A program made the translations under genes and the position numbers. A stretch of 14,572 bases of DNA from Proteobacteria bacterium UBA1673. Its GTDB lineage: Bacteria; Pseudomonadota; Gammaproteobacteria; Comchoanobacterales; Comchoanobacteraceae. How positions within the stretch are numbered: position 1 is the first letter of the stretch; every line of letters starts with the position of its first letter. The notes below the pieces were generated by a model. That model was not told the origin of the DNA, searched no databases, and saw only the letters and a list, made by a program, of their open reading frames with translations. The stretch is taken from the NCBI GenBank assembly GCA_002320385.1, contig DCKN01000064.1:1-14572 (forward strand), given 5' to 3'. Positions 5,660 to 12,961 of this stretch are shown here, piece after piece.

Positions 5660-8104
5660 TTATGTATCAATATTTTCTGCTAGGTGCGCGTTGGTTTCAA
5701 TAAACTGTTTGCGCGGTGATACATGGTCTCCCATAAGGACTGAGAAGAGTTGATCTGCATGAATGGCATCGTCAATTTTTACTTGGTAAAGCGTGCGGTT
5801 TTCAGGATCCATAGTGGTTTCCCAAAGCTGATCGGCACTCATCTCCCCCAAGCCTTTGTAACGCTGAATCGTAACTTTTTTACGCATGGATTGATCTAGT
5901 AATTCAATGAGATCTTGAAGGTTTCCAATTTTCTTTTGCGTATTGTCAAGTTTCAGAAAGCTTTCATCGGTGAATAGATGTGAGGTTTGGGCGGATGTCC
6001 TTGCTATTAATGCGTAGTCCTTGGACTCAAAAAAGTCCGGACGAACAGGGTAGGATGCCATAAGCTTATTATGCATATGCTTGTTTACAACAACGCTGTA
6101 GCACTGCTGTCCCTGGTGGTCCTGGGCTTCAATAACATCAATTGATAAACCATGAGCAGATTTCTGAGCTTGTATTTTTAGCTCTTTAGTAATCGCGAGT
6201 GACCAGGTTTCAATCGCCTCTCGATTAGATTTTTGCTCAAACGGAAAGGGTGGGCAGACGAGTAAAGAGTTAATAAAGGCCTTAGGATAGTAGTGAGCGG
6301 AGCGGTCAAGCGCAGGCATCACTTGCCAATAGAGTTGGCAAAAGTTTTCCATTTGCGGCATGCCAACTGGTGGTGCGCTGTCTTCCAGAAAGAGTGCCGC
6401 GCTTTCTATAGCACCATAGGCTAAGAACTTTTGTAACGACTCATCGTCTGTCATGTAGATATCATTTTTCTTTTGGGTCACTTTGTAAAGTGGGGGTTGG
6501 GCAATATAGACATGACCTTTTTCAATGACTTCTGGCATTTGTCTGTAGAAGAATGTCAATAGAAGTGTACGAATGTGCGCGCCGTCAATATCCGCATCAG
6601 TCATGATGACAATTTTGTGATAGCGCAACTTTTCAGGATCATAGCCCTCGTTGCCAATACCGCAACCGAGCGCTTTGATGAGCGTGCCAATCTCATCATT
6701 CGATAGCATCTTGTCAAAGCGGGCCTTTTCAACATTCAATATCTTACCGCGCATAGGCAGGATGGCTTGACAGCGCCTATCACGTCCCTGCTTAGCATTG
6801 CCTCCAGCCGAGTCCCCTTCGACAATGAACACCTCGCATTTGGTTGGGTCTTGTTCTTGACAGTCTGCTAGCTTACCAGGGAGGTTTGATAGCTCAATCG
6901 AATTCTTCCTACGTGTCATCTCACGCGCACGCTTTGCTGCCTCACGTGCCCGGCTAGCATCAATGACCTTCTGGGAAATTAGCTTGGCGACTTTAGGATT
7001 TTCTAGAAGGTATTCTTCCATCGCATCTGAGAAAGATGACTCAACAATAGACTTAACCTCAGATGAAACGAGCTTATCCTTTGTTTGTGATGAAAACTTC
7101 GGCTCAAACATTTTAACAGAAACAATGGCAGTGAGGCCCTCGCGAATATCCTCTCCTTGGACTGGAGAAAATTTTCCTTTTTTATCGTTATTTTCCAGAT
7201 GCTTATTCAGGACCCTGGTCAGTGCAGAACGAAAACCAGACAGGTGTGCTCCGCCATCTTTTTGTTTAATATTATTAGTGAAACAGTAGACGTTCTCCTG
7301 GTAGCCATCTTGCCACTGTAAGGCGCAAGAAACATTGATTTCATTTTTAGTTGTCGAGAAAGAAAAAACCTCGGGATTGATAGGATTTTTATTCTGGTTT
7401 AGGAAAGACACAAAAGTCTGAATCCCGCCCTCATAAAAAAAGGTGTCTTGCGTATCAGAACGCTCGTCATGGATATCAATTCGAATACCTGCATTAAGAA
7501 AAGCGAGCTCTCTGAGCCTTGCACTAATTTGCTGGTAGCTATATTCAGTGATGGTGAATATTTTTGCACAGGGCTTGAAATATACCGTGGTGCCGTGTTT
7601 ATCTGACTCTCCGGTAATCTTTAGCGGCGCATCAGGCACGCCAAGCTTGTAACTCTGGAAGTAGCGGTTACCGTTTTTTTCGATGACTAGTTCGAGTTTT
7701 TCAGATAGCGCGTTAACGACTGAGACGCCAACACCATGTAAGCCCCCTGATACCTTGTAGGCGTCATCATCAAATTTCCCGCCAGCATGCAAGACAGTCA
7801 TAATAACTTCCGCGGCGGAACGATTTTCCTCTGGGTGAATATCAACAGGGATACCTCTACCGTTATCACTAATCGTCACAGCACCATCAGCATGAATGGC
7901 AACTTTAACATGGTCGCAGTGCCCAGCAAGATGTTCGTCAATCGAGTTATCGAGCACTTCATAAACAAGATGATGAAGCCCCGTTCCGTCATCAGTATCA
8001 CCGATATACATCCCTGGGCGTTTCCTCACAGCGTCGAGGCCTTTTAGAACTTTAATATTGGATGAATCGTAAGATTGTTGTTTATTGTCTTGTGCTGAGC
8101 TCAT
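5660..8104 (-). CDS. gyrB: DNA gyrase subunit B (ATPase/TOPRIM subunit)
   Basis: GyrB pairs with GyrA to introduce negative supercoils using ATP. The 814-residue product (E. coli: 804) is complete: a GHKL ATPase domain with Asn53 (E. coli Asn46), Asp80, DNGRGIP and the GGLHGVGVSVVNALS lid. The TOPRIM domain has EGDSAGG (429-435), PMRGKILN and DADIDGAHIR. The long insertion between TOPRIM and the RYKGLGEM tail, typical of Gram-negative GyrB, is present. Two positions linked to drug response differ from E. coli: Lys143 replaces Arg136 (aminocoumarin contact) and Arg452 replaces Lys447 (quinolone-associated). Asp431, equivalent to Asp426, is kept. The ATG at 8104 gives an N-terminus about seven residues longer than E. 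coli. A strong promoter lies at 8134-8162. In many bacteria gyrB follows recF directly; here dps lies between them on the other strand. Confidence 0.98.
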   Translation of the reverse strand: MSSAQDNKQQSYDSSNIKVLKGLDAVRKRPGMYIGDTDDGTGLHHLVYEVLDNSIDEHLAGHCDHVKVAIHADGAVTISDNGRGIPVDIHPEENRSAAEVIMTVLHAGGKFDDDAYKVSGGLHGVGVSVVNALSEKLELVIEKNGNRYFQSYKLGVPDAPLKITGESDKHGTTVYFKPCAKIFTITEYSYQQISARLRELAFLNAGIRIDIHDERSDTQDTFFYEGGIQTFVSFLNQNKNPINPEVFSFSTTKNEINVSCALQWQDGYQENVYCFTNNIKQKDGGAHLSGFRSALTRVLNKHLENNDKKGKFSPVQGEDIREGLTAIVSVKMFEPKFSSQTKDKLVSSEVKSIVESSFSDAMEEYLLENPKVAKLISQKVIDASRAREAAKRAREMTRRKNSIELSNLPGKLADCQEQDPTKCEVFIVEGDSAGGNAKQGRDRRCQAILPMRGKILNVEKARFDKMLSNDEIGTLIKALGCGIGNEGYDPEKLRYHKIVIMTDADIDGAHIRTLLLTFFYRQMPEVIEKGHVYIAQPPLYKVTQKKNDIYMTDDESLQKFLAYGAIESAALFLEDSAPPVGMPQMENFCQLYWQVMPALDRSAHYYPKAFINSLLVCPPFPFEQKSNREAIETWSLAITKELKIQAQKSAHGLSIDVIEAQDHQGQQCYSVVVNKHMHNKLMASYPVRPDFFESKDYALIARTSAQTSHLFTDESFLKLDNTQKKIGNLQDLIELLDQSMRKKVTIQRYKGLGEMSADQLWETTMDPENRTLYQVKIDDAIHADQLFSVLMGDHVSPRKQFIETNAHLAENIDT

Positions 8105-8123
8105 TGCTGTAGCCTATTAAATG

Positions 8124-8134
8124 TAGTGGCACTA
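8124..8134. repeat. Operator-like dyad over the gyrB transcription start
   Basis: TAGTG (8124-8128), one centre base, then CACTA (8130-8134): an 11-bp hyphenated palindrome immediately downstream of the gyrB -10 hexamer, covering the predicted transcription start. A repressor bound here would block gyrB initiation. No regulator is identified. Confidence 0.35.
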
Positions 8135-8162
8135 TAATACCACATTATGGCTAAAATTTCAA
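8134..8162 (-). promoter_or_regulatory. Sigma70 promoter of gyrB
   Basis: On the minus strand TTGAAA (8157-8162) and TATTAT (8134-8139) are separated by exactly 17 bp, each matching consensus at 5 of 6 positions. Transcription would start near 8127, about 23 nt before the gyrB ATG. This gives gyrB, and probably yaaA, expression independent of the dnaA operon. Confidence 0.65.
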
Positions 8163-8167
8163 AATTC

Positions 8168-8197
8168 TTGCTTTACAAAGTACGATCAGTATATGAT
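8168..8197 (+). promoter_or_regulatory. Putative dps promoter, divergent from gyrB
   Basis: TATGAT (8192-8197, 5 of 6 matches) is preceded at 18 bp by TTGCTT (8168-8173, 3 of 6). An alternative pairing is TTTACA (8172-8177, 5 of 6) with GATAAA (8195-8200) at 17 bp. It lies back-to-back with the gyrB promoter within 122 nt. I see no certain OxyR or Fur site. Confidence 0.4.
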
Positions 8198-8226
8198 AAA
8201 AATCTCAATGAAATCAGGAGAAAATA

Positions 8227-8679
8227 ATGTCCAAAAACATACTTTTTCATCAGCTAGAAATTGTGCTAGCTGACACCTATGTTGTTCTGATGCAAACACA
8301 GAACGTGCATTGGAATTTTACTGGTAATACATTTTATGGAATGCATCAAATGACAGAGAGTCAGTATGTGGATATGGTCGAAGCAATAGACTTGCTCGCA
8401 GAGCGGATACGCGCAATCGGGCATACCGCGCCCAGCGGATTGCCAGCTTACAGCAACTTAACCACGATAGAAGCGCATGATGTCACTATGTTGAACACGA
8501 AGGCAACTTGCCAGCACTTAATCGACTGCAACCAAAAGCTATGCAAATCGCTAAAGCTTGCCATTCAATCGGCCATAACAGAAAAAGATCCTGCAACAGA
8601 AGACATGATTATCGAGCGATTACAGGCGCACGAGAAGTTTATTTGGATGTTAACAGCAACCATTAGTGGAACCGACTGA
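8227..8679 (+). CDS. dps: Dps-family DNA-protecting mini-ferritin
   Basis: Dps forms a dodecameric shell that oxidises Fe2+ with hydrogen peroxide and stores the iron, preventing Fenton damage to DNA. The 150-residue protein carries the family signature QNVHWNFTG..F..MH....QY with the ferroxidase ligands His28, His40, Asp55 and Glu59, followed by AERIRAIG and APSGLPAY. These align with E. coli His51, His63, Asp78 and Glu82. The N-terminus is only a few residues long before the first helix and lacks the Lys-rich tail E. coli Dps uses to bind DNA, so DNA binding may be weak or absent. An AGGAG ribosome site (8216-8220) sits 6 nt before the ATG. The gene is divergent from gyrB and ends 26 nt from the 3' end of recF, with no obvious terminator between them. 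Confidence 0.95.
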   Translation: MSKNILFHQLEIVLADTYVVLMQTQNVHWNFTGNTFYGMHQMTESQYVDMVEAIDLLAERIRAIGHTAPSGLPAYSNLTTIEAHDVTMLNTKATCQHLIDCNQKLCKSLKLAIQSAITEKDPATEDMIIERLQAHEKFIWMLTATISGTD

Positions 8680-8705
8680 TTGTCGCAATAGTTAAATACA
8701 GGTTT

Positions 8706-9845
8706 TCAGCTGGACTCCTGAATAGTCAGAGCGCGATAGTCTACGGGCTCTATACAATTTTGATTAGGCTTGGGTGCGTCAACGTAAATCGCCTGTTCAG
8801 TAAACTTCTTGTCAAAAACCTCTGAGCTGAGAGCGGTAATAAACTTCTGGCAGTCAATATTTTGCAAGTAGTCAAGGATTTTACCCTGATTATCAACGTC
8901 AAGCTCTGCGGGTAAGTCGTCAATTAGCAAAAGTCGATGCGATCTGTTTTCTTTGGCAACTAAATCAAGTTGAATGAAGCGAAGAAGATAGGAGAAAAGC
9001 TTTTGCTGGCCTTGCGAAAAAGTTTGGAAAATCAATTCATTTTGATGCGTCATGCAGTGAATATCAGCGCGATGCGGACCGTTTTGCGTATAACCATACT
9101 GAATATCTTGAGCAAGCGCTTGTTGAAGGCAATCGCTGTAGCTATGCGCAGTATTCCAGCCCGGATGGTACTCAATACTTGCTGAATCAAATGAAAAAAA
9201 ATATGACCAGTGTTTCATCAATTGTGCATTGAGAGACGCAATAATATCAAGTCTTGCTTCATGAACGCGTTGGCCATAGTGAATCAATGGCTCAGTCCAT
9301 GATGCAATCTGCGACGACATATTCTGTCCAGACAGCTTTTGTTGCTTTAGTAACTGGTTGCGCTGCTGCAGCACACGCTGGTACTTGGCAAGATCAGTAT
9401 GATATGCGGAGGCGGTATAGAAGCAACACCAATTGACATAATCTCGGCGGTTTTTAGGCGTCTGCGAGAACTCTCGATGTGTGCTTGTATCAATAAACAC
9501 AACGGGTAAAAGCTTGGCAATTTCACTTTGTTTGACGCCCGCATCATGATCCATTTTTAAAGAGCAATCTGACTTATTAGAGCCGTAAGCACTCTGAATA
9601 AAGTGGGCATGTTGAGGCGTTTGTATCTTAGCATCAATCTGAAGGCAGGACGCGTCGTGGCTAATTAACGTATGAGCGGAGCGGCTACGAAAAGACTTTG
9701 CATACGCAAGATAGTATAAGGCTTCTAAGATTGAAGTTTTGCCTGATCCGTTACGGCCAACAAGCAAATTTGTCTTGGGGTTGAAAGTAAAGTGGCTGTA
9801 GTGAAAGTGACGAAACTTATTTAATAGTATTTGTTCAACAACCAT
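8706..9845 (-). CDS. recF: RecF, DNA gap-repair ATPase
   Basis: RecF binds gapped DNA and, with RecO and RecR, helps load RecA; it belongs to the SMC-like ABC ATPases. The 379-residue product (E. coli: 357) has Walker A GRNGSGKT (30-37), the GPHRAD segment (256-261), the ABC signature SQGQQK (277-282), and Walker B LLLIDD (305-310) followed by the LPAELD loop with Glu314. It is the last gene of the dnaA-dnaN-recF run, starting 11 nt after the dnaN stop codon. No good ribosome site precedes the ATG, so its translation may be coupled to dnaN. Its C-terminus is about 20 residues longer than E. coli RecF. It converges on dps, so the usual read-through into gyrB is not possible here. Confidence 0.96.
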   Translation of the reverse strand: MVVEQILLNKFRHFHYSHFTFNPKTNLLVGRNGSGKTSILEALYYLAYAKSFRSRSAHTLISHDASCLQIDAKIQTPQHAHFIQSAYGSNKSDCSLKMDHDAGVKQSEIAKLLPVVFIDTSTHREFSQTPKNRRDYVNWCCFYTASAYHTDLAKYQRVLQQRNQLLKQQKLSGQNMSSQIASWTEPLIHYGQRVHEARLDIIASLNAQLMKHWSYFFSFDSASIEYHPGWNTAHSYSDCLQQALAQDIQYGYTQNGPHRADIHCMTHQNELIFQTFSQGQQKLFSYLLRFIQLDLVAKENRSHRLLLIDDLPAELDVDNQGKILDYLQNIDCQKFITALSSEVFDKKFTEQAIYVDAPKPNQNCIEPVDYRALTIQESS

Positions 9846-9856
9846 GTCGGTATCAG

Positions 9857-11065
9857 TTAAATACTCAAAGGCATGACGATAAATAAGCTATCTTTACTGC
9901 TGTCTGTTTCCTCAAACGAAACACTGTTTTTTTCATCAACAATATTAATATCAATTTGTTCGGTTGTGACAACATTGAGTATATCAATGAGGTACATTAA
10001 GTTAAATCCGACACTGATTGCTTCGCCCTCTAAAGTGATTGGCAGCTCATCAAAGGCTTCCTCATGGTTGACGTTATGGGTAGAAATAACAAGGTGATCG
10101 GACTGAAAATTGAATTTTGCGCCATGAAATTTCTCATTGGCAAGGATTGACATTTTTGTGATCGATTTTTTTAATGCAGCAACCGATACAGTTGCTTTAT
10201 GGTTAAAGCTTTTAGGAATGAGCTTTTGATACTTGGGGTACTGCCCATCAATCAAGTTTGAATAAATGGAGATGCTTTCGGTCACAATTGAAATATATTG
10301 GCTACCTATGGAGATTTCAATGGTTTCATCGGTTTCCTGTAAGTGTTTTCTCAGCTCGTGAATGGTTTTTCGAGGAACAATAAACTGTAGGGATTCTGTT
10401 GAGGCATCACTTGCTTCTCCATTTTGAGACGAAAATGCTTGTCCAGTTAGATCATTCAACGCAAGTCTATGCCCATCCGTTGCAACAGCGCTCAAGGTAT
10501 CTCCAACTGAAATCAGCATGCCGTTGAGAAAGAATCGTACGTCTTGGCTGGCCATCGCAAAACTTGTTCGATTAAGAAGCCATAACAGCTCATTCTGAGA
10601 GATCTGGACCGTTTTAATGGTTGAAAATAGTGCGAGCTGCGGAAAATTGCCAGCAGGTAGCGATGCAAGTTTAAACCGTGTTTTTCCAACAGATACTTCG
10701 GACCAAGAGGCCGTATGTTTGACACGAAGCGTTGCATCCGGATCAAGTGATCGAGTTATGTCAAACAACTTACGGCAGGGTAGGGTGAAAATAGCTGTCT
10801 CGGACTGAGTATTATCAGTCACAGGCACTGTCATATGAATTTCAATCTCTGAGTTACTTGCAATGAGGGAAAGTTGGTTGCCAGTCAATTCGCACTTAAT
10901 ATATCCAAGTATTTGAATGACTTGTGTATGATCAACGATGCCACTGAGTACCTTGAGGGCCTTGCTAAGGTCTTTATTTGATATGGAAAAAACAAGGTCT
11001 GGCGCAGCGGCCTTGGGTTGAGATTCAGCGGCGTTGGATCGATCGACCTCAGTACGAGTATTCAT
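9857..11065 (-). CDS. dnaN: DNA polymerase III beta sliding clamp with N-terminal extension
   Basis: DnaN forms the ring that tethers replicative polymerase and repair enzymes to DNA. Recognisable stretches are the first domain opening (LVFSISNKDLSKALKVLSGIV), FTLPCRKLFDITRSL, the VATDGHRLAL segment of the second domain, and the terminal FIVMPLSI, matching E. coli YVVMPMRL. The protein is 402 residues against 366 in E. coli. About 23 of the extra residues precede the first conserved strand and are polar, Ala- and Ser-rich. The start at 11065 looks real because AGGAG (11072-11076) lies 6 nt upstream and no better start follows. It lies 16 nt after dnaA and 11 nt before recF, in one operon. Confidence 0.97.
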   Translation of the reverse strand: MNTRTEVDRSNAAESQPKAAAPDLVFSISNKDLSKALKVLSGIVDHTQVIQILGYIKCELTGNQLSLIASNSEIEIHMTVPVTDNTQSETAIFTLPCRKLFDITRSLDPDATLRVKHTASWSEVSVGKTRFKLASLPAGNFPQLALFSTIKTVQISQNELLWLLNRTSFAMASQDVRFFLNGMLISVGDTLSAVATDGHRLALNDLTGQAFSSQNGEASDASTESLQFIVPRKTIHELRKHLQETDETIEISIGSQYISIVTESISIYSNLIDGQYPKYQKLIPKSFNHKATVSVAALKKSITKMSILANEKFHGAKFNFQSDHLVISTHNVNHEEAFDELPITLEGEAISVGFNLMYLIDILNVVTTEQIDINIVDEKNSVSFEETDSSKDSLFIVMPLSI

Positions 11066-11071
11066 TTTTTT

Positions 11072-11076
11072 CTCCT
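11072..11076 (-). promoter_or_regulatory. Strong ribosome binding site fixing the dnaN start
   Basis: On the minus strand AGGAG (within AAGGAG) is followed by six A residues and then the ATG at 11065. This near-ideal site supports the long form of DnaN with its extra N-terminal residues. Confidence 0.75.
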
Positions 11077-11081
11077 TGTTT

Positions 11082-12443
11082 TCAGTTGGACAGTAAACTT
11101 ACGAGGTTATCATAGTCTATCTTTAAATCCGCATCGGTTTCAAGAAGACTAGAAATTTTTTGGCAGGCATGAAGAACAGTTGTATGATCACGACCACCAA
11201 AAGACCGACCAATTTCCGGAAGGCTTTTAGATGTCAGTGATTTTGCGATATGCATGGCTAACTGACGCGGGCGGGTTATTGACTGAAGTCGACGCTTACC
11301 TGTCAAATCACTGGTTTTAATTTTGTAGTAACGCGAGACCGCTTGCTGAATGCGATCGATGCTAACCTGTCTGGTATGAATCGTTAGAAGATCTTTCAGA
11401 GCGTTCTTTGTGAACGCGAGATCGATCGATTCGCCTGAGAATTTGGCATGGGCAATCAAGCGCTTCAATATGCCTTCAAGTTCCCGAACATTGGTTTGTA
11501 TTTTGTCAGCAATAAAAAAAGCAACATTCTCTGGCAGGTTAAACCCCAGTAGAGAAGACTTTTGCATTAAGATAGCAACGCGCGTTTCAAGCTCTGGTGG
11601 ATCAACGCCTACACAGAGTCCCCATGTAAACCGAGATTTAAGACGATCTTCAAAGCCATCAAGCTCTTTGGGATAGCGATCGCTTGTGAGAATCACTTGC
11701 TTATTATCCTCGAGTTTTTCGTTAAACCGATGAAACAGTTCTTCTTGTGATCGCTCTTTGTTGGCAAAAAATTGGATGTCATCGAGCATTAAGACATCAG
11801 CGTCAGAAAGTATTGATTTAAAAGAATCCATCGTGCCATGTCTTAGCGATTTAATCATTTCAGAGAGAAACTTTTCAGCATGTAGATAGAGTATTTTTTT
11901 CGTTGGATCTTTTTCTAGAACTGCATGGCCAATAGACTGCATAAGGTGGGTTTTACCAAGACCAGTACTACCAAAGATAACAAATGGATTGTAAGCAGTG
12001 CCTGGATTAGCCGCCGTCTGCTGCGCTGCAGCAAAAGCAAACTCATTGGATCGTCCAGTGATAAATTGGTCAAAAGAAAACTTTGGGTTAAGCGGGTAGG
12101 GGTTAGACGCTTTTCCAGCAACTTTAGGGTTGGCTGCGGGTGAAGAGGTGGGTTGAGTAGGGCTGGACGGGTGGCCCATTGCCAAGGAAATTTTTTTTGT
12201 TTCGTAAATGCTGCTGTGCATACGAATGGTATTCTCAATGACCGATAGATACTGATCACGAACCCGATCGAAGATAAACTGATTCGGGGCATAAACAACC
12301 ACACCATCAGGACGCTCTAGCATCTGTAGTGGGGCAATCAACTGATGGTAGTCATCCTTGTTCTCTATTTTGTCAGCGATACGTTCGAGGCAATCTTGCC
12401 ACGCCTCAGGCGCATTATTAGTCGTGCTTGTGACGCTTGCCAT
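11082..12443 (-). CDS. dnaA: Chromosomal replication initiator DnaA
   Basis: DnaA binds 9-mer boxes at oriC, opens the duplex and recruits DnaB. The 453-residue product (E. coli: 467) has domain I starting near Trp15, a short variable Pro/Ser-rich linker (about 90-118), and the AAA+ domain with Walker A GSTGLGKT (158-165), Walker B VLMLDD (217-222), the arginine-finger region DRLKSRF and sensor II NVRELEG (Arg320). Domain IV has TGKRRLQSITRPRQ and the DnaA signature GGRDHTTVLHAC (416-427), which reads the DnaA box. The ATG at 12443 fits the domain I start but has no Shine-Dalgarno sequence; its leader is A/T-rich. It heads dnaA-dnaN-recF. The 95-nt gap to ruvX holds a dyad and a DnaA-box-like 9-mer that could serve autoregulation. 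Confidence 0.98.
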   Translation of the reverse strand: MASVTSTTNNAPEAWQDCLERIADKIENKDDYHQLIAPLQMLERPDGVVVYAPNQFIFDRVRDQYLSVIENTIRMHSSIYETKKISLAMGHPSSPTQPTSSPAANPKVAGKASNPYPLNPKFSFDQFITGRSNEFAFAAAQQTAANPGTAYNPFVIFGSTGLGKTHLMQSIGHAVLEKDPTKKILYLHAEKFLSEMIKSLRHGTMDSFKSILSDADVLMLDDIQFFANKERSQEELFHRFNEKLEDNKQVILTSDRYPKELDGFEDRLKSRFTWGLCVGVDPPELETRVAILMQKSSLLGFNLPENVAFFIADKIQTNVRELEGILKRLIAHAKFSGESIDLAFTKNALKDLLTIHTRQVSIDRIQQAVSRYYKIKTSDLTGKRRLQSITRPRQLAMHIAKSLTSKSLPEIGRSFGGRDHTTVLHACQKISSLLETDADLKIDYDNLVSLLSN

Positions 12444-12476
12444 AAGAAAATTAATATGAATAAAACAAGGAGTCCT

Positions 12477-12505
12477 AGTGTATTACTTTTTCACAAAACT
12501 TTCTA
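12477..12505 (-). promoter_or_regulatory. Putative dnaA promoter (weak)
   Basis: On the minus strand TAGAAA (12500-12505) and TACACT (12477-12482) are 17 bp apart, each 4 of 6 matches to consensus. A better -35, TTGACC (12507-12512), is too far from the same -10. The DnaA-box-like 9-mer at 12487-12495 falls in the spacer, as expected if DnaA represses its own gene. Read-through from ruvX is also possible. Confidence 0.3.
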
Positions 12506-12531
12506 GGGTCAAGCCCTGCCAACTTGTGAAA
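12487..12531. promoter_or_regulatory. Nested dyad with DnaA-box-like 9-mer upstream of dnaA
   Basis: Outer arms TTTCACAA (12489-12496) and TTGTGAAA (12524-12531) are perfect complements. Inner arms AGGG (12505-12508) and CCCT (12514-12517) share almost the same centre. TTTTTCACA (12487-12495) fits the relaxed DnaA-box form TTWTNCACA. No U-run follows on the minus strand, so an operator is more likely than a ruvX terminator. Confidence 0.4.
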
Positions 12532-12538
12532 GTGCGGA

Positions 12539-12961
12539 TTATTCTAGAAAATGATTTTCTTTTGACATGCCTTCATCAAACCAATGTTGTAAAATAATCT
12601 GGGCTGCGAGTGCGTTGAGCTGCTCTTTACTATGTCGATTTCCCACCATCTCTTTGGCACTTTGAGTTGATAGACGCTCGTCAACCAAATAACAAGGCAT
12701 TTGATAGCGTGACACAAGGTTTTTTCTGAAAGTAAGAACATGGCGAGACATCTTCTGCCCAGATCCATCCATGTTAAGCGGATAACCCAGGATAAGGCCC
12801 ACTGGTTGCCATGTCTTAACAACTTGATCAATCGCATCCCAGTGCGGGACACCTTTAGTGGCTGGAAGACTCTTCACCGCCTCAGCTAAGTGAGTCAAAT
12901 CACTGCCGACAGCAACTCCAATAAACCGTTTGCCGTAGTCAAATCCAAGCCAATTCGCCAT
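12539..12961 (-). CDS. ruvX: YqgF/RuvX-family RNase H-fold protein (putative Holliday junction resolvase / pre-16S rRNA nuclease)
   Basis: The 140-residue protein belongs to the YqgF family (RuvX), essential in E. coli and linked to 16S rRNA 5'-end maturation and possibly Holliday junction resolution. It shows LGFDYGKRFIGVAVG with catalytic Asp8, GYPLNMDG (59-66) and the DERLST motif (94-99, with Glu95). The third acidic position, normally Asp in the C-terminal D-x-x-A-A-x-x-I-L helix, is Asn116 here (codon AAC, in QLNALAAQIIL). The rest of the helix is intact, so the frame is sound. The start at 12961 follows an AGGGA ribosome-site candidate 8 nt upstream, within a 12-bp palindrome. It is transcribed toward dnaA with 95 nt between, and is divergent from mrcA. 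Confidence 0.93.
   Translation of the reverse strand: MANWLGFDYGKRFIGVAVGSDLTHLAEAVKSLPATKGVPHWDAIDQVVKTWQPVGLILGYPLNMDGSGQKMSRHVLTFRKNLVSRYQMPCYLVDERLSTQSAKEMVGNRHSKEQLNALAAQIILQHWFDEGMSKENHFLE

Noticed and set aside
6943..6952. CACGTG core inside gyrB (CTCACGTGCC), considered as a fifth parS site
   Set aside because: Only the hexamer core matches; both arms differ from the GTTYC and GAATC arms of the four intergenic sites. The same applies to the CACGTG in priA near 938.
8680..8705. Gap between convergent dps and recF, searched for a bidirectional terminator
   Set aside because: Only a 4-bp ATTG/CAAT repeat is present, without a T-run; not enough to call a terminator.
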